Assembly (NCBI GenBank): GCA_017792405.1
Contig: CP051231.1
Location: 1,094,011 to 1,158,010, forward strand
Reading direction: 5' to 3'
DNA: 64,000 nucleotides
DNA from: Oceanicola sp.
Lineage (GTDB): Bacteria > Pseudomonadota > Alphaproteobacteria > Rhodobacterales > Rhodobacteraceae
Shown: positions 1 through 8,599 of the stretch, one piece after another
How positions within the stretch are numbered: the stretch's first letter is position 1
Layout: the number at the start of each line of letters is the position of its first letter
Translations under genes and position numbers: made by a program
The notes under the pieces: generated by a model
Seen by the model: the letters and a program-made list of their open reading frames with translations, nothing else
The model's database searches: none
Told to the model about the DNA's origin: nothing

Positions 1-1
1 A

Positions 2-130
2 TCGCTGATCGCTCTCAAGCTACACTCGCCGCAGGCGCCCTTTCGGGTGCCGATGGTCGTGCCGGTGGTGGGGCTTGTCGCCGCGCTGGCCGCGCTTGGC
101 CTCTCGCTGGCCGAAAGGATCGCGCCATGA
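2..130 (+). CDS. C-terminal end of a membrane permease, possibly APC superfamily (partial)
   Basis: Frame 2 is open from the window edge to a TGA at 128-130 and encodes about 42 residues. They comprise a basic/proline stretch (PQAPFRVP) followed by one hydrophobic helix and a short charged tail. This resembles the last helix of amino-acid/polyamine permeases, where a PFRVP-like loop precedes the final membrane segments, but that is a weak match on little sequence. It is not the end of MurC, which precedes DUF2484 and murB in many Rhodobacterales. The stop overlaps the next ATG by 3 bases, so the two genes are probably co-transcribed. Confidence 0.45.
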   Translation, partial: SLIALKLHSPQAPFRVPMVVPVVGLVAALAALGLSLAERIAP

Positions 131-372
131 GCCTGCTTCTGATCGCCGCCCTCCTGTGGATCTTCGCCGCAACGGCGACGGCCTTCTTGCCGATGCGCTA
201 CCAACTTGTGCCGGGGCTGGCGCTGATCGTCGGCGCGGTGGTGCTGATCGGCTTGTTCTTTGCCGAATTCGGGCCGCTACCGGGCGTGCTGGCGCTGGCC
301 GTGTTCCTCTCGTTCTTCCGGCGCCCGCTGGGGCACCTCATCCGCAAACTCACCGGGAAGGCCCGCGCATGA
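127..372 (+). CDS. DUF2484 family small membrane protein (first copy)
   Basis: This encodes 81 residues with two or three hydrophobic segments and a basic C-terminus. It starts at an ATG overlapping the upstream stop and ends in an ATGA overlap with the next gene. The pattern of an early Trp, a Pro after the first helix, a central GPLPG and a C-terminal RRPL aligns with the following protein, so the two are tandem paralogues. DUF2484 proteins are known from Rhodobacterales next to mur genes; their function is unknown. The location beside murB suggests, but does not show, a role in the cell envelope. Confidence 0.7.
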   Translation: MSLLLIAALLWIFAATATAFLPMRYQLVPGLALIVGAVVLIGLFFAEFGPLPGVLALAVFLSFFRRPLGHLIRKLTGKARA

Positions 373-638
373 CGCCATCGCTGATCTGTTTCTTCGCCTG
401 GGCGCTCACCGCGAACCTCGCCGCGATGATCCCCTCGAAAGACAACCACTGGACCCGGGCCTATGTGCTCATCGCCGTGGGCATCCCGCTGCTCGGCTGG
501 GTGACCTACCAGAACGGGCCGTTGATCGGGCTGATCTGCATGGCCGCGGGCGCCTCGGTGCTGCGCTGGCCGGTGGTCTACTCGTGGCGCTGGCTGAGGG
601 GTGCGCGGCGCGGCAAGGACGGCGCAGCCGACGGCTGA
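369..638 (+). CDS. DUF2484 family small membrane protein (second copy)
   Basis: This encodes 89 residues: an N-terminal hydrophobic helix, a polar turn (PSKDNHW), a second hydrophobic stretch with GPLIG, and a basic tail. It overlaps the previous gene by 4 bases, which implies translational coupling. It is the better match of the two to DUF2484. The Gly/Lys/Arg/Asp tail after the last helix is low in complexity. The family has no known function; the order of DUF2484 upstream of murB is typical of Rhodobacteraceae. Confidence 0.75.
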   Translation: MTPSLICFFAWALTANLAAMIPSKDNHWTRAYVLIAVGIPLLGWVTYQNGPLIGLICMAAGASVLRWPVVYSWRWLRGARRGKDGAADG

Positions 639-689
639 ACCTGTCGGGCGGGCTTGCCTCGCGGGCGCGGGGCGGCAAGGATGGCGCCC

Positions 690-959
690 ATGTTTCATGA
701 ACTCCACGCCGTGGCCGCCGGATCGGCCCTGATCTTCGGCCTGCTCGGCTTCTGGCTGCGCTGGATGTCGCCCGTGGGCGGCGCGATCTACCTCGGCGGG
801 CTGGTGGCGATCTGCATCGGGTTGAAGCTCTGGCTCGGACGCGGCCCGGTGGGCTGGGACAACGTGGGCCACGCGTTTCTGCTGCTTTGGGTGTTGTTGC
901 CGGGTCTGGTGGGGGCTGTGGTTGGGGTGGCTTTGGCTTGGTTGCGGGTGCGGGGGTAG
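690..959 (+). CDS. Small membrane protein of unknown function
   Basis: This encodes 89 residues with two or three predicted membrane helices and almost no polar domain. I chose the ATG at 690 because a purine-rich AAGG lies about 9 bases upstream; an in-frame ATG at 681 would add three residues and sits too close to that site. It is the third very small membrane protein in a row between the permease end and murB. I do not recognise a family. The good codon pattern and lack of a long competing frame favour a real gene. Confidence 0.55.
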   Translation: MFHELHAVAAGSALIFGLLGFWLRWMSPVGGAIYLGGLVAICIGLKLWLGRGPVGWDNVGHAFLLLWVLLPGLVGAVVGVALAWLRVRG

Positions 960-1000
960 ACACGTTGAGGCTGAGCACCCGCACGATGCGCGCCGTAAGG

Positions 1001-1141
1001 CGCCGTGCAGCGCCGACCCGCCTCCCGGGGCGGCGCTTGGGTGAGGTTGGGGATGACCTCTGGGGGAAGATGACCACTGCACGATAAAGTGGCATGCACA
1101 TCCGTTGCGTGCGCCACCCCGCGGGTCGGCGCTGCACGGCG
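1001..1141 (-). repeat. 139-bp structured dispersed element, copy 1 (inverted terminal repeats)
   Basis: Positions 1001-1021 are the exact reverse complement of 1121-1141. The internal part matches the element at 18243-18381, read on the opposite strand, with several long identical blocks, including one reading GTGGTCATC and the GCGCCGCCCC arm. The element ends 50 bp before the murB ATG. Read in the direction of the downstream gene, both copies have the same orientation. It could be a non-autonomous mobile element or a structured 5' leader. Confidence 0.75.
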
Positions 1142-1191
1142 CGGCGCTGCACGGCTTGCGTCTGCCACCCCGCCCGGCAATAACGCCTCCC

Positions 1192-2130
1192 ATGACAGAG
1201 CTTCCCGAAGTGCGTGGCACGCTGACGCCGAACCGTCCTCTCAATGACCTCACATGGCTGCGCGTGGGCGGGCCGGCGGATTGGTTGTTTCAGCCCGCCG
1301 ATCTGGAGGATTTGCAGGGCTTTCTGAAGGCGCTGCCGCCCGAAATCCCCGTCTTCCCGATGGGCGTGGGCTCCAACCTGATCGTGCGGGATGGCGGTAT
1401 CCGCGCTGTGGTGATCCGCCTCGGGCGGGGCTTCAACGGGATCGAGATCGAGGGGCGCAGGGTAACGGCGGGGGCGGCGGCGCTGGATGCGCATGTGGCC
1501 CGCAAGGCGGCGCAGGCGGGGGTGGACCTGACCTTTCTGCGTACCGTCCCAGGTGCCGTCGGCGGGGCGGTCAGGATGAACGCGGGCTGCTATGGCTCTT
1601 ACGTGGCCGACCACTTGCAAGAGGTGACGGTGGTGCTGCGCGATGGCACGCTCGCCACGCTCTCGCCGCAGGATTTGAACCTTCAGTATCGCCAGTCCGA
1701 CCTGCCGGAGGGCGCGGTGATCGTGCAGGCGACCTTCGAGGGCTCCGAGCGCGACCCGGCCACGCTGGAGACGCTGATGGAGGAGCAACTGGCCAAGCGC
1801 GACGCCTCCCAGCCGACCAAGGACCGGACGGCGGGCAGCACCTTTCGCAATCCGGCCGGGTTCTCCTCCACCGGCAAGGCGGATGACACCCATGAGCTGA
1901 AGGCATGGAAGCTGATCGACGATGCGGGCATGCGCGGCGCGCGCGAAGGCGGGGCGGTGATGAGCGAGAAGCACTCCAACTTCCTCACCAATGCCGAGAA
2001 TGCCAGCGCCGCCGACCTCGAAAATCTGGGCGAACGCATACGAAAAAAGGTTTACGAAACCAGCGGCGTAACGCTACAGTGGGAGATCATGAGGGTCGGC
2101 GAACCGGCCCCTGAAAAGGCAGGCGGCTGA
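1192..2130 (+). CDS. murB: UDP-N-acetylenolpyruvoylglucosamine reductase MurB
   Basis: This is the FAD-dependent cytoplasmic enzyme that reduces UDP-GlcNAc-enolpyruvate to UDP-MurNAc for peptidoglycan. The 312-residue length fits the family. Visible motifs are the FAD-binding [10 protein letters not shown] (60-69), NAGCYGS (130-136), the catalytic-serine motif [10 protein letters not shown] (Ser216) and a C-terminal Glu near 298 (LQWEIMRVG). The ATG at 1192 is preferred over in-frame starts further upstream because those translate the 139-bp repeat and add residues foreign to MurB. It begins the mur/fts block; ddl follows after 93 bp. Confidence 0.96.
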   Translation: MTELPEVRGTLTPNRPLNDLTWLRVGGPADWLFQPADLEDLQGFLKALPPEIPVFPMGVGSNLIVRDGGIRAVVIRLGRGFNGIEIEGRRVTAGAAALDAHVARKAAQAGVDLTFLRTVPGAVGGAVRMNAGCYGSYVADHLQEVTVVLRDGTLATLSPQDLNLQYRQSDLPEGAVIVQATFEGSERDPATLETLMEEQLAKRDASQPTKDRTAGSTFRNPAGFSSTGKADDTHELKAWKLIDDAGMRGAREGGAVMSEKHSNFLTNAENASAADLENLGERIRKKVYETSGVTLQWEIMRVGEPAPEKAGG

Positions 2131-2223
2131 GCGCTCAACGAAGCGGCTCAAGCATCAACGAAAACAAGGGCGAGACGCGCGAAACCAACGCGCGAGAACC
2201 GTCGCCCGGTGACAGAGGCGGAC

Positions 2224-3138
2224 ATGTCGAGCAGGACAGTCCAGAATGTTGTCGTCCTCATGGGCGGCCCTTCGGCAGAGCGTGAGGTTTCGCTCTCCAC
2301 CGGGCGTGAATGCGCGAAGGCGCTGCGCACCGAGGGCTTTCACGTGGCCGAGTTGGACGCGGGCGAAGACGTGGTGGAGCGGCTGAAGGCGCTGGCCCCC
2401 GATGTGGTGTTCAACGCGCTGCATGGCCGCTGGGGCGAGGATGGCTGCATCCAGGGCCTGTTGGAGTGGCTGCGCATTCCCTACACCCATTCCGGCGTGC
2501 TGGCCTCATCGACGGCCATCGACAAGGAGCGGACCAAGGCGCTCTATCGCGCCCACGGGCTGCCGGTGGCCGAGAGCCTGCTGGCGGACCGCGACGAGAT
2601 TGAGGCGGCCCATGTGATGCCGCCGCCCTACGTGGTGAAGCCCTATAACGAGGGCTCCTCGGTGGGCATTTACATCGTGAACAAGGATGCGAACGCGCCG
2701 CCGAAGCTGGCCGAGGATGCCGCGCAGGTGCTGATGGTCGAGGCTTTCGCGCCGGGCCGGGAGCTGACCTGCACGGTGATGGGCGAGGCGGCGCTTGGCG
2801 TGACCGAGATCCTCACCGATGGCTGGTACGATTACGAGGCCAAATACGCCGCGGGCGGCTCGCGCCACATCTGCCCGGCGGAGGTGCCCGAAGAGATCAC
2901 CGAGGCCTGCCGGGATTACGCCCTGCGCGCCCATCAGGCGCTGGGGTGCAAGGGCATCAGCCGCACCGACTTTCGCTGGGATGACAGCAAGGGCGCCGAG
3001 GGCATTGTGCTGCTGGAGACCAACACCCAGCCGGGGATGACCCCCACCTCGCTCTCGCCCGAACATGCCGAGCACGCGGGCTACAGCTTTGGCGCCTTTT
3101 GCCGGTGGATCGTGGAGGATGCCTCATGCGGAAGGTGA
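2224..3138 (+). CDS. ddl: D-alanine--D-alanine ligase
   Basis: This is the ATP-grasp enzyme joining two D-alanines for the MurF step. From the ATG at 2224 it has 304 residues, close to E. coli DdlB; a GTG at 2209 would add five. The N-terminal GGPSAEREVSLSTG motif, HGRWGEDG, the GSSVGIY ATP-binding loop and the C-terminal metal/nucleotide-binding LLETNTQPGMTPTSLSPEHA are all present. The last 13 bases overlap ftsQ, so the two are translationally coupled in the division cluster. Confidence 0.95.
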   Translation: MSSRTVQNVVVLMGGPSAEREVSLSTGRECAKALRTEGFHVAELDAGEDVVERLKALAPDVVFNALHGRWGEDGCIQGLLEWLRIPYTHSGVLASSTAIDKERTKALYRAHGLPVAESLLADRDEIEAAHVMPPPYVVKPYNEGSSVGIYIVNKDANAPPKLAEDAAQVLMVEAFAPGRELTCTVMGEAALGVTEILTDGWYDYEAKYAAGGSRHICPAEVPEEITEACRDYALRAHQALGCKGISRTDFRWDDSKGAEGIVLLETNTQPGMTPTSLSPEHAEHAGYSFGAFCRWIVEDASCGR

Positions 3139-4025
3139 AGGCTCCCGCCGATGCGCCGCGCCGCGACCCGGCGCCCTCCCGCGTGGCCTACCGGCTGGAG
3201 CGGATGTGGCTGACGCCGTTCTACCGCCGCCTGTTCCGCGTGGGCCTGCCCTGCGCCGCCGTGGCGCTGGCGGTCACATGGTATTTTTCGGACGAGGGGC
3301 GCCGCAGCCAGATCACCGATGCTATCGCCGAGGCGCGGCGGTCGGTAGAAGAGCGGCCCGAGTTCATGGTGAAGATGCTGGCCGTTGAGGGCGCGTCGGA
3401 GGAGCTTTCGGGCGATATCCGCGCGCTGGTGCCCTACGAATTCCCGCTTTCCAGCTTCGATATGGATCTCGACGCCACCCGCGAGGCGATCGAGCAGCTC
3501 GATGCCGTGGCCGGGGCCCATGTGCGCATCCGCCCCGGCGGCGTGCTGCTGGTGGAGATCGAAGAGCGCATTCCGGTGCTGGTCTGGCGCAAGCGCGACG
3601 GCACGCTGCTGCTTCTCGATGACACCGGCCACCCGGTGGCGCCGCTGATCTCGCGCGGGCTGCGGCCCGACCTGCCGCTGGTGGTGGGCCGGGGCTCTGA
3701 CACGCCCGCCGCCGTGGCCGAGGCGCGCGCCATCTATGCCGCCGCCACCCCGCTGGCAGGCCGTTTGCGCGGCCTCGTGCGCCGGGGCGAGCGCCGCTGG
3801 GATCTGGTGCTCGACCGCGATCAGGTGATCCAGCTGCCCGAGACGGCCCCCGCCGCCGCGCTGGAGCGGGTGATCGCCCTCGACGAGGCAGAAGACATGC
3901 TGGGCCGCGATCTTGCGGTCATCGACATGCGTATTCCCGGCCGCCCGACGCTTCGGATGGCCCCAGGCGCGGTGGAAGAGTTCCGCCGGATCAAATCGCT
4001 CGAAATCGGAGGCTCGAACGGCTGA
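3126..4025 (+). CDS. ftsQ: Cell division protein FtsQ
   Basis: This encodes 299 residues: a basic, proline-rich cytoplasmic N-terminus of about 36 residues, one membrane helix (about 37-56) and a periplasmic region containing a POTRA-like domain followed by the FtsQ beta domain. FtsQ bridges early Z-ring components to the FtsB/FtsL septal synthesis complex. It starts inside the end of ddl and its TGA shares a base with the ftsA ATG. Sequence conservation is low, as usual for FtsQ, so the assignment rests on topology and the ddl-ftsQ-ftsA order. Confidence 0.92.
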   Translation: MRKVKAPADAPRRDPAPSRVAYRLERMWLTPFYRRLFRVGLPCAAVALAVTWYFSDEGRRSQITDAIAEARRSVEERPEFMVKMLAVEGASEELSGDIRALVPYEFPLSSFDMDLDATREAIEQLDAVAGAHVRIRPGGVLLVEIEERIPVLVWRKRDGTLLLLDDTGHPVAPLISRGLRPDLPLVVGRGSDTPAAVAEARAIYAAATPLAGRLRGLVRRGERRWDLVLDRDQVIQLPETAPAAALERVIALDEAEDMLGRDLAVIDMRIPGRPTLRMAPGAVEEFRRIKSLEIGGSNG

Positions 4026-5359
4026 TGACCGATCTCTATGAAAACCAGCGGGCCATGCGCCGAATGCGCAAGCAGGCGATGGACCGTGGCGTGATTGCCA
4101 TTCTCGACGTGGGCACCTCGAAGATCGCCTGCCTTGTGCTCCGTTTCGACGGGCCGGGGCGCTTTCGCGAGGCCGATGGAGTGGGCAGCCTTGCCGGGCA
4201 ATCCAGCTTCCGCGTGATCGGCGCGGCCACCACCCGCTCGCGCGGCGTGTCGTTCGGCGAGATCGATACGATGCAGGAGACCGAGCGCGCCATCCGGACC
4301 GCCGTGCAGGCGGCGCAAAAGATGGCGGGCGTTCGGGTGGACCATGTGATTGCCGCCTTCGCAGGCGCGCGGCCCCGCAGCTATGGCCTCGACGGCGCCA
4401 TCGAACTGGCCGACAGCACGGTGAGCGAGGCCGATGTGGCCCGCGTGCTGGCCTCCTGCGTGGTGCCCGACTTCGGGCAGGGGCGGCAGGCGCTGCATGC
4501 CCATCCGGTGAACTTTGCCATCGACCATCGCTCGGGCCTGATCGACCCGCGCGGGCAGATCGGCAACCGGCTGGCCGCTGATATGCACCTGCTGACGATT
4601 GAAACGTCCGTGGTGCAGAACCTGCTCTACTGCATCAAGCGGTGCGATCTGGAGCTGGCCGGGCTGGCCTCCTCAGCCTACGTCAGCGGCCTTTCGGCGC
4701 TGGTGGAAGACGAGCAGGAGCTTGGCTCGGCCTGTATCGACATGGGCGGCGGGGCGACGACGCTCTCTGTTTTTATCAAGAAACACATGATTTACGCCGA
4801 TAGCGTGCGGCTGGGCGGCGATCACATCACGCGCGACATCAGCCAGGGCCTGCAGGTCAGCCCGCAGAAGGCGGAGTGGATCAAGACCCGCCACGGCGGC
4901 GTGGTGGCGACCGGGATGGACGACCGCGAGATGATCCCGCTGGGCGGGGAGACGGGCGACTGGGAGCATGACCAGCGCCGGGTGTCGCGCAGCGAGCTGA
5001 TCGGCATCATGCGGCCCAGGGTAGAGGAAATTCTGGAGGAGGTGCGGGTGCGCCTCGATGCGGCGGGGTTCGACCACCTGCCGAGCCAGAAGATCGTACT
5101 CACCGGCGGTGGTAGCCAGATCCTCGGCCTCGACGAACTGGCGAGCCGCATTCTTGGCCAGCAGGTGCGCCTTGGCCGCCCGCTCCGGGTGCAGGGCCTG
5201 CCGCAGGCCGCGACCGGCCCGGCGTTTTCGACCGCGGTGGGGCTATGCCTCTATTCCGCGAGCCCGCAGGACGAATGGTGGGATTTCGATATTCCGGCCG
5301 ATACCTACCCGGCCCGATCCTTCAAACGAGCCATGAAATGGTTCCGCGACAACTGGTGA
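4025..5359 (+). CDS. ftsA: Cell division protein FtsA
   Basis: This is an actin-fold ATPase that tethers FtsZ to the membrane. The 444 residues include the phosphate-1 motif ILDVGTSKIACLV, the phosphate-2 motif CIDMGGGATTLSVF, and the adenosine motif LTGGGSQILGLDELA. The C-terminus ends in a basic amphipathic stretch (FKRAMKWFRDNW), the expected membrane-targeting helix. A short alphaproteobacterial-type N-terminal extension precedes the core. It overlaps ftsQ by one base. Confidence 0.96.
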   Translation: MTDLYENQRAMRRMRKQAMDRGVIAILDVGTSKIACLVLRFDGPGRFREADGVGSLAGQSSFRVIGAATTRSRGVSFGEIDTMQETERAIRTAVQAAQKMAGVRVDHVIAAFAGARPRSYGLDGAIELADSTVSEADVARVLASCVVPDFGQGRQALHAHPVNFAIDHRSGLIDPRGQIGNRLAADMHLLTIETSVVQNLLYCIKRCDLELAGLASSAYVSGLSALVEDEQELGSACIDMGGGATTLSVFIKKHMIYADSVRLGGDHITRDISQGLQVSPQKAEWIKTRHGGVVATGMDDREMIPLGGETGDWEHDQRRVSRSELIGIMRPRVEEILEEVRVRLDAAGFDHLPSQKIVLTGGGSQILGLDELASRILGQQVRLGRPLRVQGLPQAATGPAFSTAVGLCLYSASPQDEWWDFDIPADTYPARSFKRAMKWFRDNW

Positions 5360-5561
5360 GCCCAATATGATGTGGGATACGCAAAATCCCGCCGAAACGG
5401 CTGAAGAAAACCACTATAAATTGTGGCCTTTTTGCGTTTTTCGGATGACGCATAGGGGCCAAGACGATAATGTGCCTTAAATTTCGAGTCATTTTTGGCG
5501 GTGGGGCGCTGAAGGTGGCAGCCCCGGGGACATAAACGAACAAACGACAGGCGGAACACAG
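5360..5561 (+). promoter_or_regulatory. ftsA-ftsZ intergenic region with a GANTC methylation site
   Basis: These 202 bp are AT-rich for this genome and probably hold an ftsZ promoter. A GAGTC at 5486-5490 fits the GANTC target of the CcrM methyltransferase, which influences ftsZ transcription in Caulobacter. A TATAAA at about 5413 could be a -10 element, but no convincing -35 accompanies it. No small gene was seen. Confidence 0.4.
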
Positions 5562-7271
5562 ATGACTTTGAACCTCACCATGCCGACCGAATTGGACCTC
5601 AAGCCGCGGATCACCGTTTTCGGTGTTGGCGGGGCCGGGGGCAACGCCGTGAACAACATGATCGAGAAGCAGCTCGAGGGTGTTGAGTTCGTCGTGGCGA
5701 ACACCGACGCGCAGGCGCTGCAGCAGTCGGCCGCCGCCAATCGCATCCAGATGGGTGTGAAGGTGACCGAGGGTCTCGGCGCAGGCGCACGGCCCACCGT
5801 GGGCGCCGCTGCTGCCGAAGAGACCATCGAAGAGATCATCGACCACCTCGCCGGCGCGCACATGTGCTTCATCACCGCTGGCATGGGCGGCGGCACCGGC
5901 ACCGGCGCCGCGCCGATCATCGCGCAGGCCGCCCGCGAGCTGGGCGTGCTGACCGTGGGCGTGGTGACCAAGCCCTTCCAGTTCGAGGGTGGCAAGCGGA
6001 TGCGCCAGGCCGAGGAGGGCGTTGAAGCCCTGCAGAAGGTCGTGGACACGCTGATCATCATCCCGAACCAGAACCTGTTCCGCCTCGCCAACGAGAAGAC
6101 CACCTTCACCGAGGCCTTCGCGCTCGCTGACGATGTGCTCTACCAAGGCGTTAAGGGCGTGACCGACCTGATGGTCCGCCCGGGCCTGATCAACCTCGAC
6201 TTCGCCGACGTGCGCGCGGTGATGGACGAGATGGGCAAGGCGATGATGGGCACCGGCGAGGCCGAGGGCGAAGACCGCGCCAAGGTTGCCGCCCAGAAGG
6301 CCATTGCCAACCCGCTGCTCGACGAGATCAGCCTGAACGGCGCCAAGGGCGTGCTGATCAACATCACCGGCGGGCATGACCTGACCCTCTTCGAACTCGA
6401 CGAGGCCGCAAACGAGATCCGCGAGAAGGTGGACAGCGATGCCAACATCATTGTCGGCTCCACGCTGGATACCGGCCTCGAAGGCTTCATGCGCGTTTCC
6501 GTCGTGGCCACCGGCATCGACGTGATGGACGAAGAGCGCGAAATTCCGGTGCCGCGCCGCTCGATGGCCGCGCCGCTGCCGCAGCAGTCGGCCGAGCCCG
6601 AGGCTGCCCCGGCCCCCGCGCCGATGCAGGAAGTGGCCGCTGCGCCGCAGGTGTCGATCACCGGCGCCCGCCCGGCAGAGCCGCAGCCCCAGCCCGCCGC
6701 CCCCGCGCCGCAGGCCGAGGCTGAAGAGCCCTCGCTCTTCCCCGCCTTCCGCTCTTCCGCCCGTGACGAGGCCGAAGTGGCGGGCGACGACCTGCCGCCC
6801 CCGGCCTACCGCCCGGCCGCAGAGGCCCAGCCGCTTGAGGCGGTCGAGCAGCCCGAGCCCGCTCCGGCGGCCCGCCCGGCGCCCGGCACCCCCTCGGCAG
6901 AAGCCCTGGCTCGCCTGCATCAGGCGGTGCGCAAGGTACCCGGTGCCCACACCGGCGCCCCGGCCGAACAGCCTCGCGCTGCCGCCCCCGCGCCGCAGCC
7001 GCAGGCCCAGCCCGAGCAGCAGCCGGCTGCCGCCGCAAGCGCCGATCACAAGGCCCGTTTCGGCATCGGTTCGCTGATCACCCGGATGGCCGGCCACGGT
7101 GCCGAAGGTCAGCCCCAGCAGCCCGCTCACCGCGAGCCGCCGGTGCGCTCCGCCGCGGCCCAGCCGCAGCGTTCGGCCTACCAGCAGCCCCAGATGGACC
7201 ACGAGGAAGAGGTCGATCCGGAGCAGGAACGCATCGAGATCCCGGCCTTCCTGCGGCGTCAGGCCAACTGA
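5562..7271 (+). CDS. ftsZ: Cell division protein FtsZ
   Basis: This tubulin-like GTPase forms the Z ring. The 569 residues contain the GTP-binding signature GGGTGTG (109-115), the T7 synergy loop NLDFADV (211-217) and a globular domain ending near 325. A Pro/Ala/Gln-rich linker of about 230 residues leads to the conserved C-terminal peptide [12 protein letters not shown] that binds FtsA and other partners. The linker is long even for alphaproteobacteria. A strong hairpin terminator follows directly, so ftsZ probably closes this transcript. The start is supported by the conserved N-terminus and an upstream purine stretch. Confidence 0.98.
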   Translation: MTLNLTMPTELDLKPRITVFGVGGAGGNAVNNMIEKQLEGVEFVVANTDAQALQQSAAANRIQMGVKVTEGLGAGARPTVGAAAAEETIEEIIDHLAGAHMCFITAGMGGGTGTGAAPIIAQAARELGVLTVGVVTKPFQFEGGKRMRQAEEGVEALQKVVDTLIIIPNQNLFRLANEKTTFTEAFALADDVLYQGVKGVTDLMVRPGLINLDFADVRAVMDEMGKAMMGTGEAEGEDRAKVAAQKAIANPLLDEISLNGAKGVLINITGGHDLTLFELDEAANEIREKVDSDANIIVGSTLDTGLEGFMRVSVVATGIDVMDEEREIPVPRRSMAAPLPQQSAEPEAAPAPAPMQEVAAAPQVSITGARPAEPQPQPAAPAPQAEAEEPSLFPAFRSSARDEAEVAGDDLPPPAYRPAAEAQPLEAVEQPEPAPAARPAPGTPSAEALARLHQAVRKVPGAHTGAPAEQPRAAAPAPQPQAQPEQQPAAAASADHKARFGIGSLITRMAGHGAEGQPQQPAHREPPVRSAAAQPQRSAYQQPQMDHEEEVDPEQERIEIPAFLRRQAN

Positions 7272-7296
7272 TCCGGGTCACGATATCCCAATAGAG

Positions 7297-7324
7297 AAAG
7301 GGCCGGGCAACCGGCCCTTTTTTT
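7297..7324 (+). terminator. Rho-independent terminator after ftsZ
   Basis: A perfect 10-bp stem (7297-7306 with 7311-7320) has a GCAA tetraloop and runs into seven T residues, 26 bp after the ftsZ stop. Confidence 0.9.
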
Positions 7325-7527
7325 CGTTGCAGGGCAGGGGGATGCGCCACCTCTTTCATGTGCCCGGCAAGGCCCCGCCGCTGCCCTGGAGGGGGATGTT
7401 ACAGACCGTTGCAAAGATTGAATTGTAGCTAACGCCTCACCCCCCTATCTCCGATGGGAACCGGGCGAGGTGGGCTCGGACGCAAAAACGTGACCTGAAC
7501 AGACGGCGAAGTCCGAAGAGGCAATTG

Positions 7528-8448
7528 GTGCAAACGACGCTCAACAAATCAGTAACGCTTTCGGGCGTTGGCCTGCATTCGGGCCGTCCGGCGCGGATTA
7601 CCCTGAAGCCGGCAATGGCCGATCAGGGCATCTGGTTTCGCCGCACCGACGCGGTCGAGGGCGATGCCTTTTTGCCCGCCCGCTGGGATGCCGTGGTGGA
7701 AAGCCCGCTCTGCACCCTGCTGACCAACGATGACGGCGTGAGCCTCTCGACCGTGGAGCATGTGATGGCGGCCCTCGCGGGCTGCGGCGTGCACAACGCG
7801 TTGGTTGAAGTGTCCGGCCCCGAGGTTCCGATCCTCGATGGCTCGGCGGCCCCTTTCGTCTCCGCCATTCTGCGCGCAGGCCTGCGCGAGCTGGATGCCC
7901 CGGTGCGGGCGATCCGCGTGCTGAAGCCCGTCGAGGTAAAGCGCGGCGAGGCCGTGGCGCGGCTGGAGCCCTCCGAAAGCCTGATCATCGATTTCAGCAT
8001 CGACTTTGAAGATGCCGCCATCGGCGCGCAGGACAAGGTGATGAACATGGCCAACGGCGCCTTTGTGCGCGAACTCTGCGACAGCCGCACCTTCTGCCGT
8101 GCCGCCGACGTGGAGGCCATGCGCTCCGAGGGCAAGGCCCTTGGTGGCACCTATCTCAACGCGGTGGTGGTCGAGGGCGACCGGGTGCTTTCGCCCGGCG
8201 GCTTGCGCCACGATGACGAGCCGGTACGCCACAAGATGCTCGACGCGCTCGGCGATCTGGCCCTCGCGGGCCACCCGATCCTCGGCCATTACACCGGCGA
8301 GCGTGCCGGACATGCAATGACCAACGCACTGCTGCGGGCGCTCTTTGCCGACCCGGAGGCCTACGAAGTTGTGACCTGCGACGCCGAAATGGTGCGCCGC
8401 CTGCCCGGAACGGGCCTGAAATCGCGTGATCTGCGCCTCGTTGCCTGA
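7528..8448 (+). CDS. lpxC: UDP-3-O-acyl-N-acetylglucosamine deacetylase LpxC
   Basis: This zinc enzyme carries out the committed step of lipid A synthesis. The 306 residues match the family length. Zinc ligands and catalytic residues are at His78 (VEHVMAAL), His235 and Asp239 (HKMLDALGDL), and the general acid/base at His262 (AGHAMTNALL). The start is GTG 7528, giving the usual MQTTL beginning; a TTG directly upstream (7525) would add one residue. A GAAGAGG ribosome site lies just before. The gene follows ftsZ, separated by its terminator and about 200 bp that may carry its own promoter. Confidence 0.95.
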   Translation: MQTTLNKSVTLSGVGLHSGRPARITLKPAMADQGIWFRRTDAVEGDAFLPARWDAVVESPLCTLLTNDDGVSLSTVEHVMAALAGCGVHNALVEVSGPEVPILDGSAAPFVSAILRAGLRELDAPVRAIRVLKPVEVKRGEAVARLEPSESLIIDFSIDFEDAAIGAQDKVMNMANGAFVRELCDSRTFCRAADVEAMRSEGKALGGTYLNAVVVEGDRVLSPGGLRHDDEPVRHKMLDALGDLALAGHPILGHYTGERAGHAMTNALLRALFADPEAYEVVTCDAEMVRRLPGTGLKSRDLRLVA

Positions 8449-8599
8449 TCCGGCAGCGTTGCAGAGCGGACTCTTCGGGCGATTTGAACACCCTATGTGC
8501 AGCAAAGCCATTTTGCCCCGGAAAATCTTGTGCTACACCCCTCATAATCTCCGCGGCCCTTCTGCCGCGCGGGCAATAAAGACACGGGATTAGAGGCGA

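Noticed and set aside
1105..1191. N-terminal extension of MurB from an upstream in-frame ATG.
   Set aside because: The extra residues are encoded by the 139-bp repeat, and the same false extension occurs before aminopeptidase P.
198..1253. A 351-codon minus-strand frame across the start of the window.
   Set aside because: It runs antisense through several coupled genes and the repeat, and its translation is low-complexity.
5322..7202. A 626-codon open frame on the minus strand opposite ftsZ.
   Set aside because: It is the shadow of the GC-rich ftsZ codons: Arg/Gly/His-rich, no domains, and fully antisense to a certain gene.
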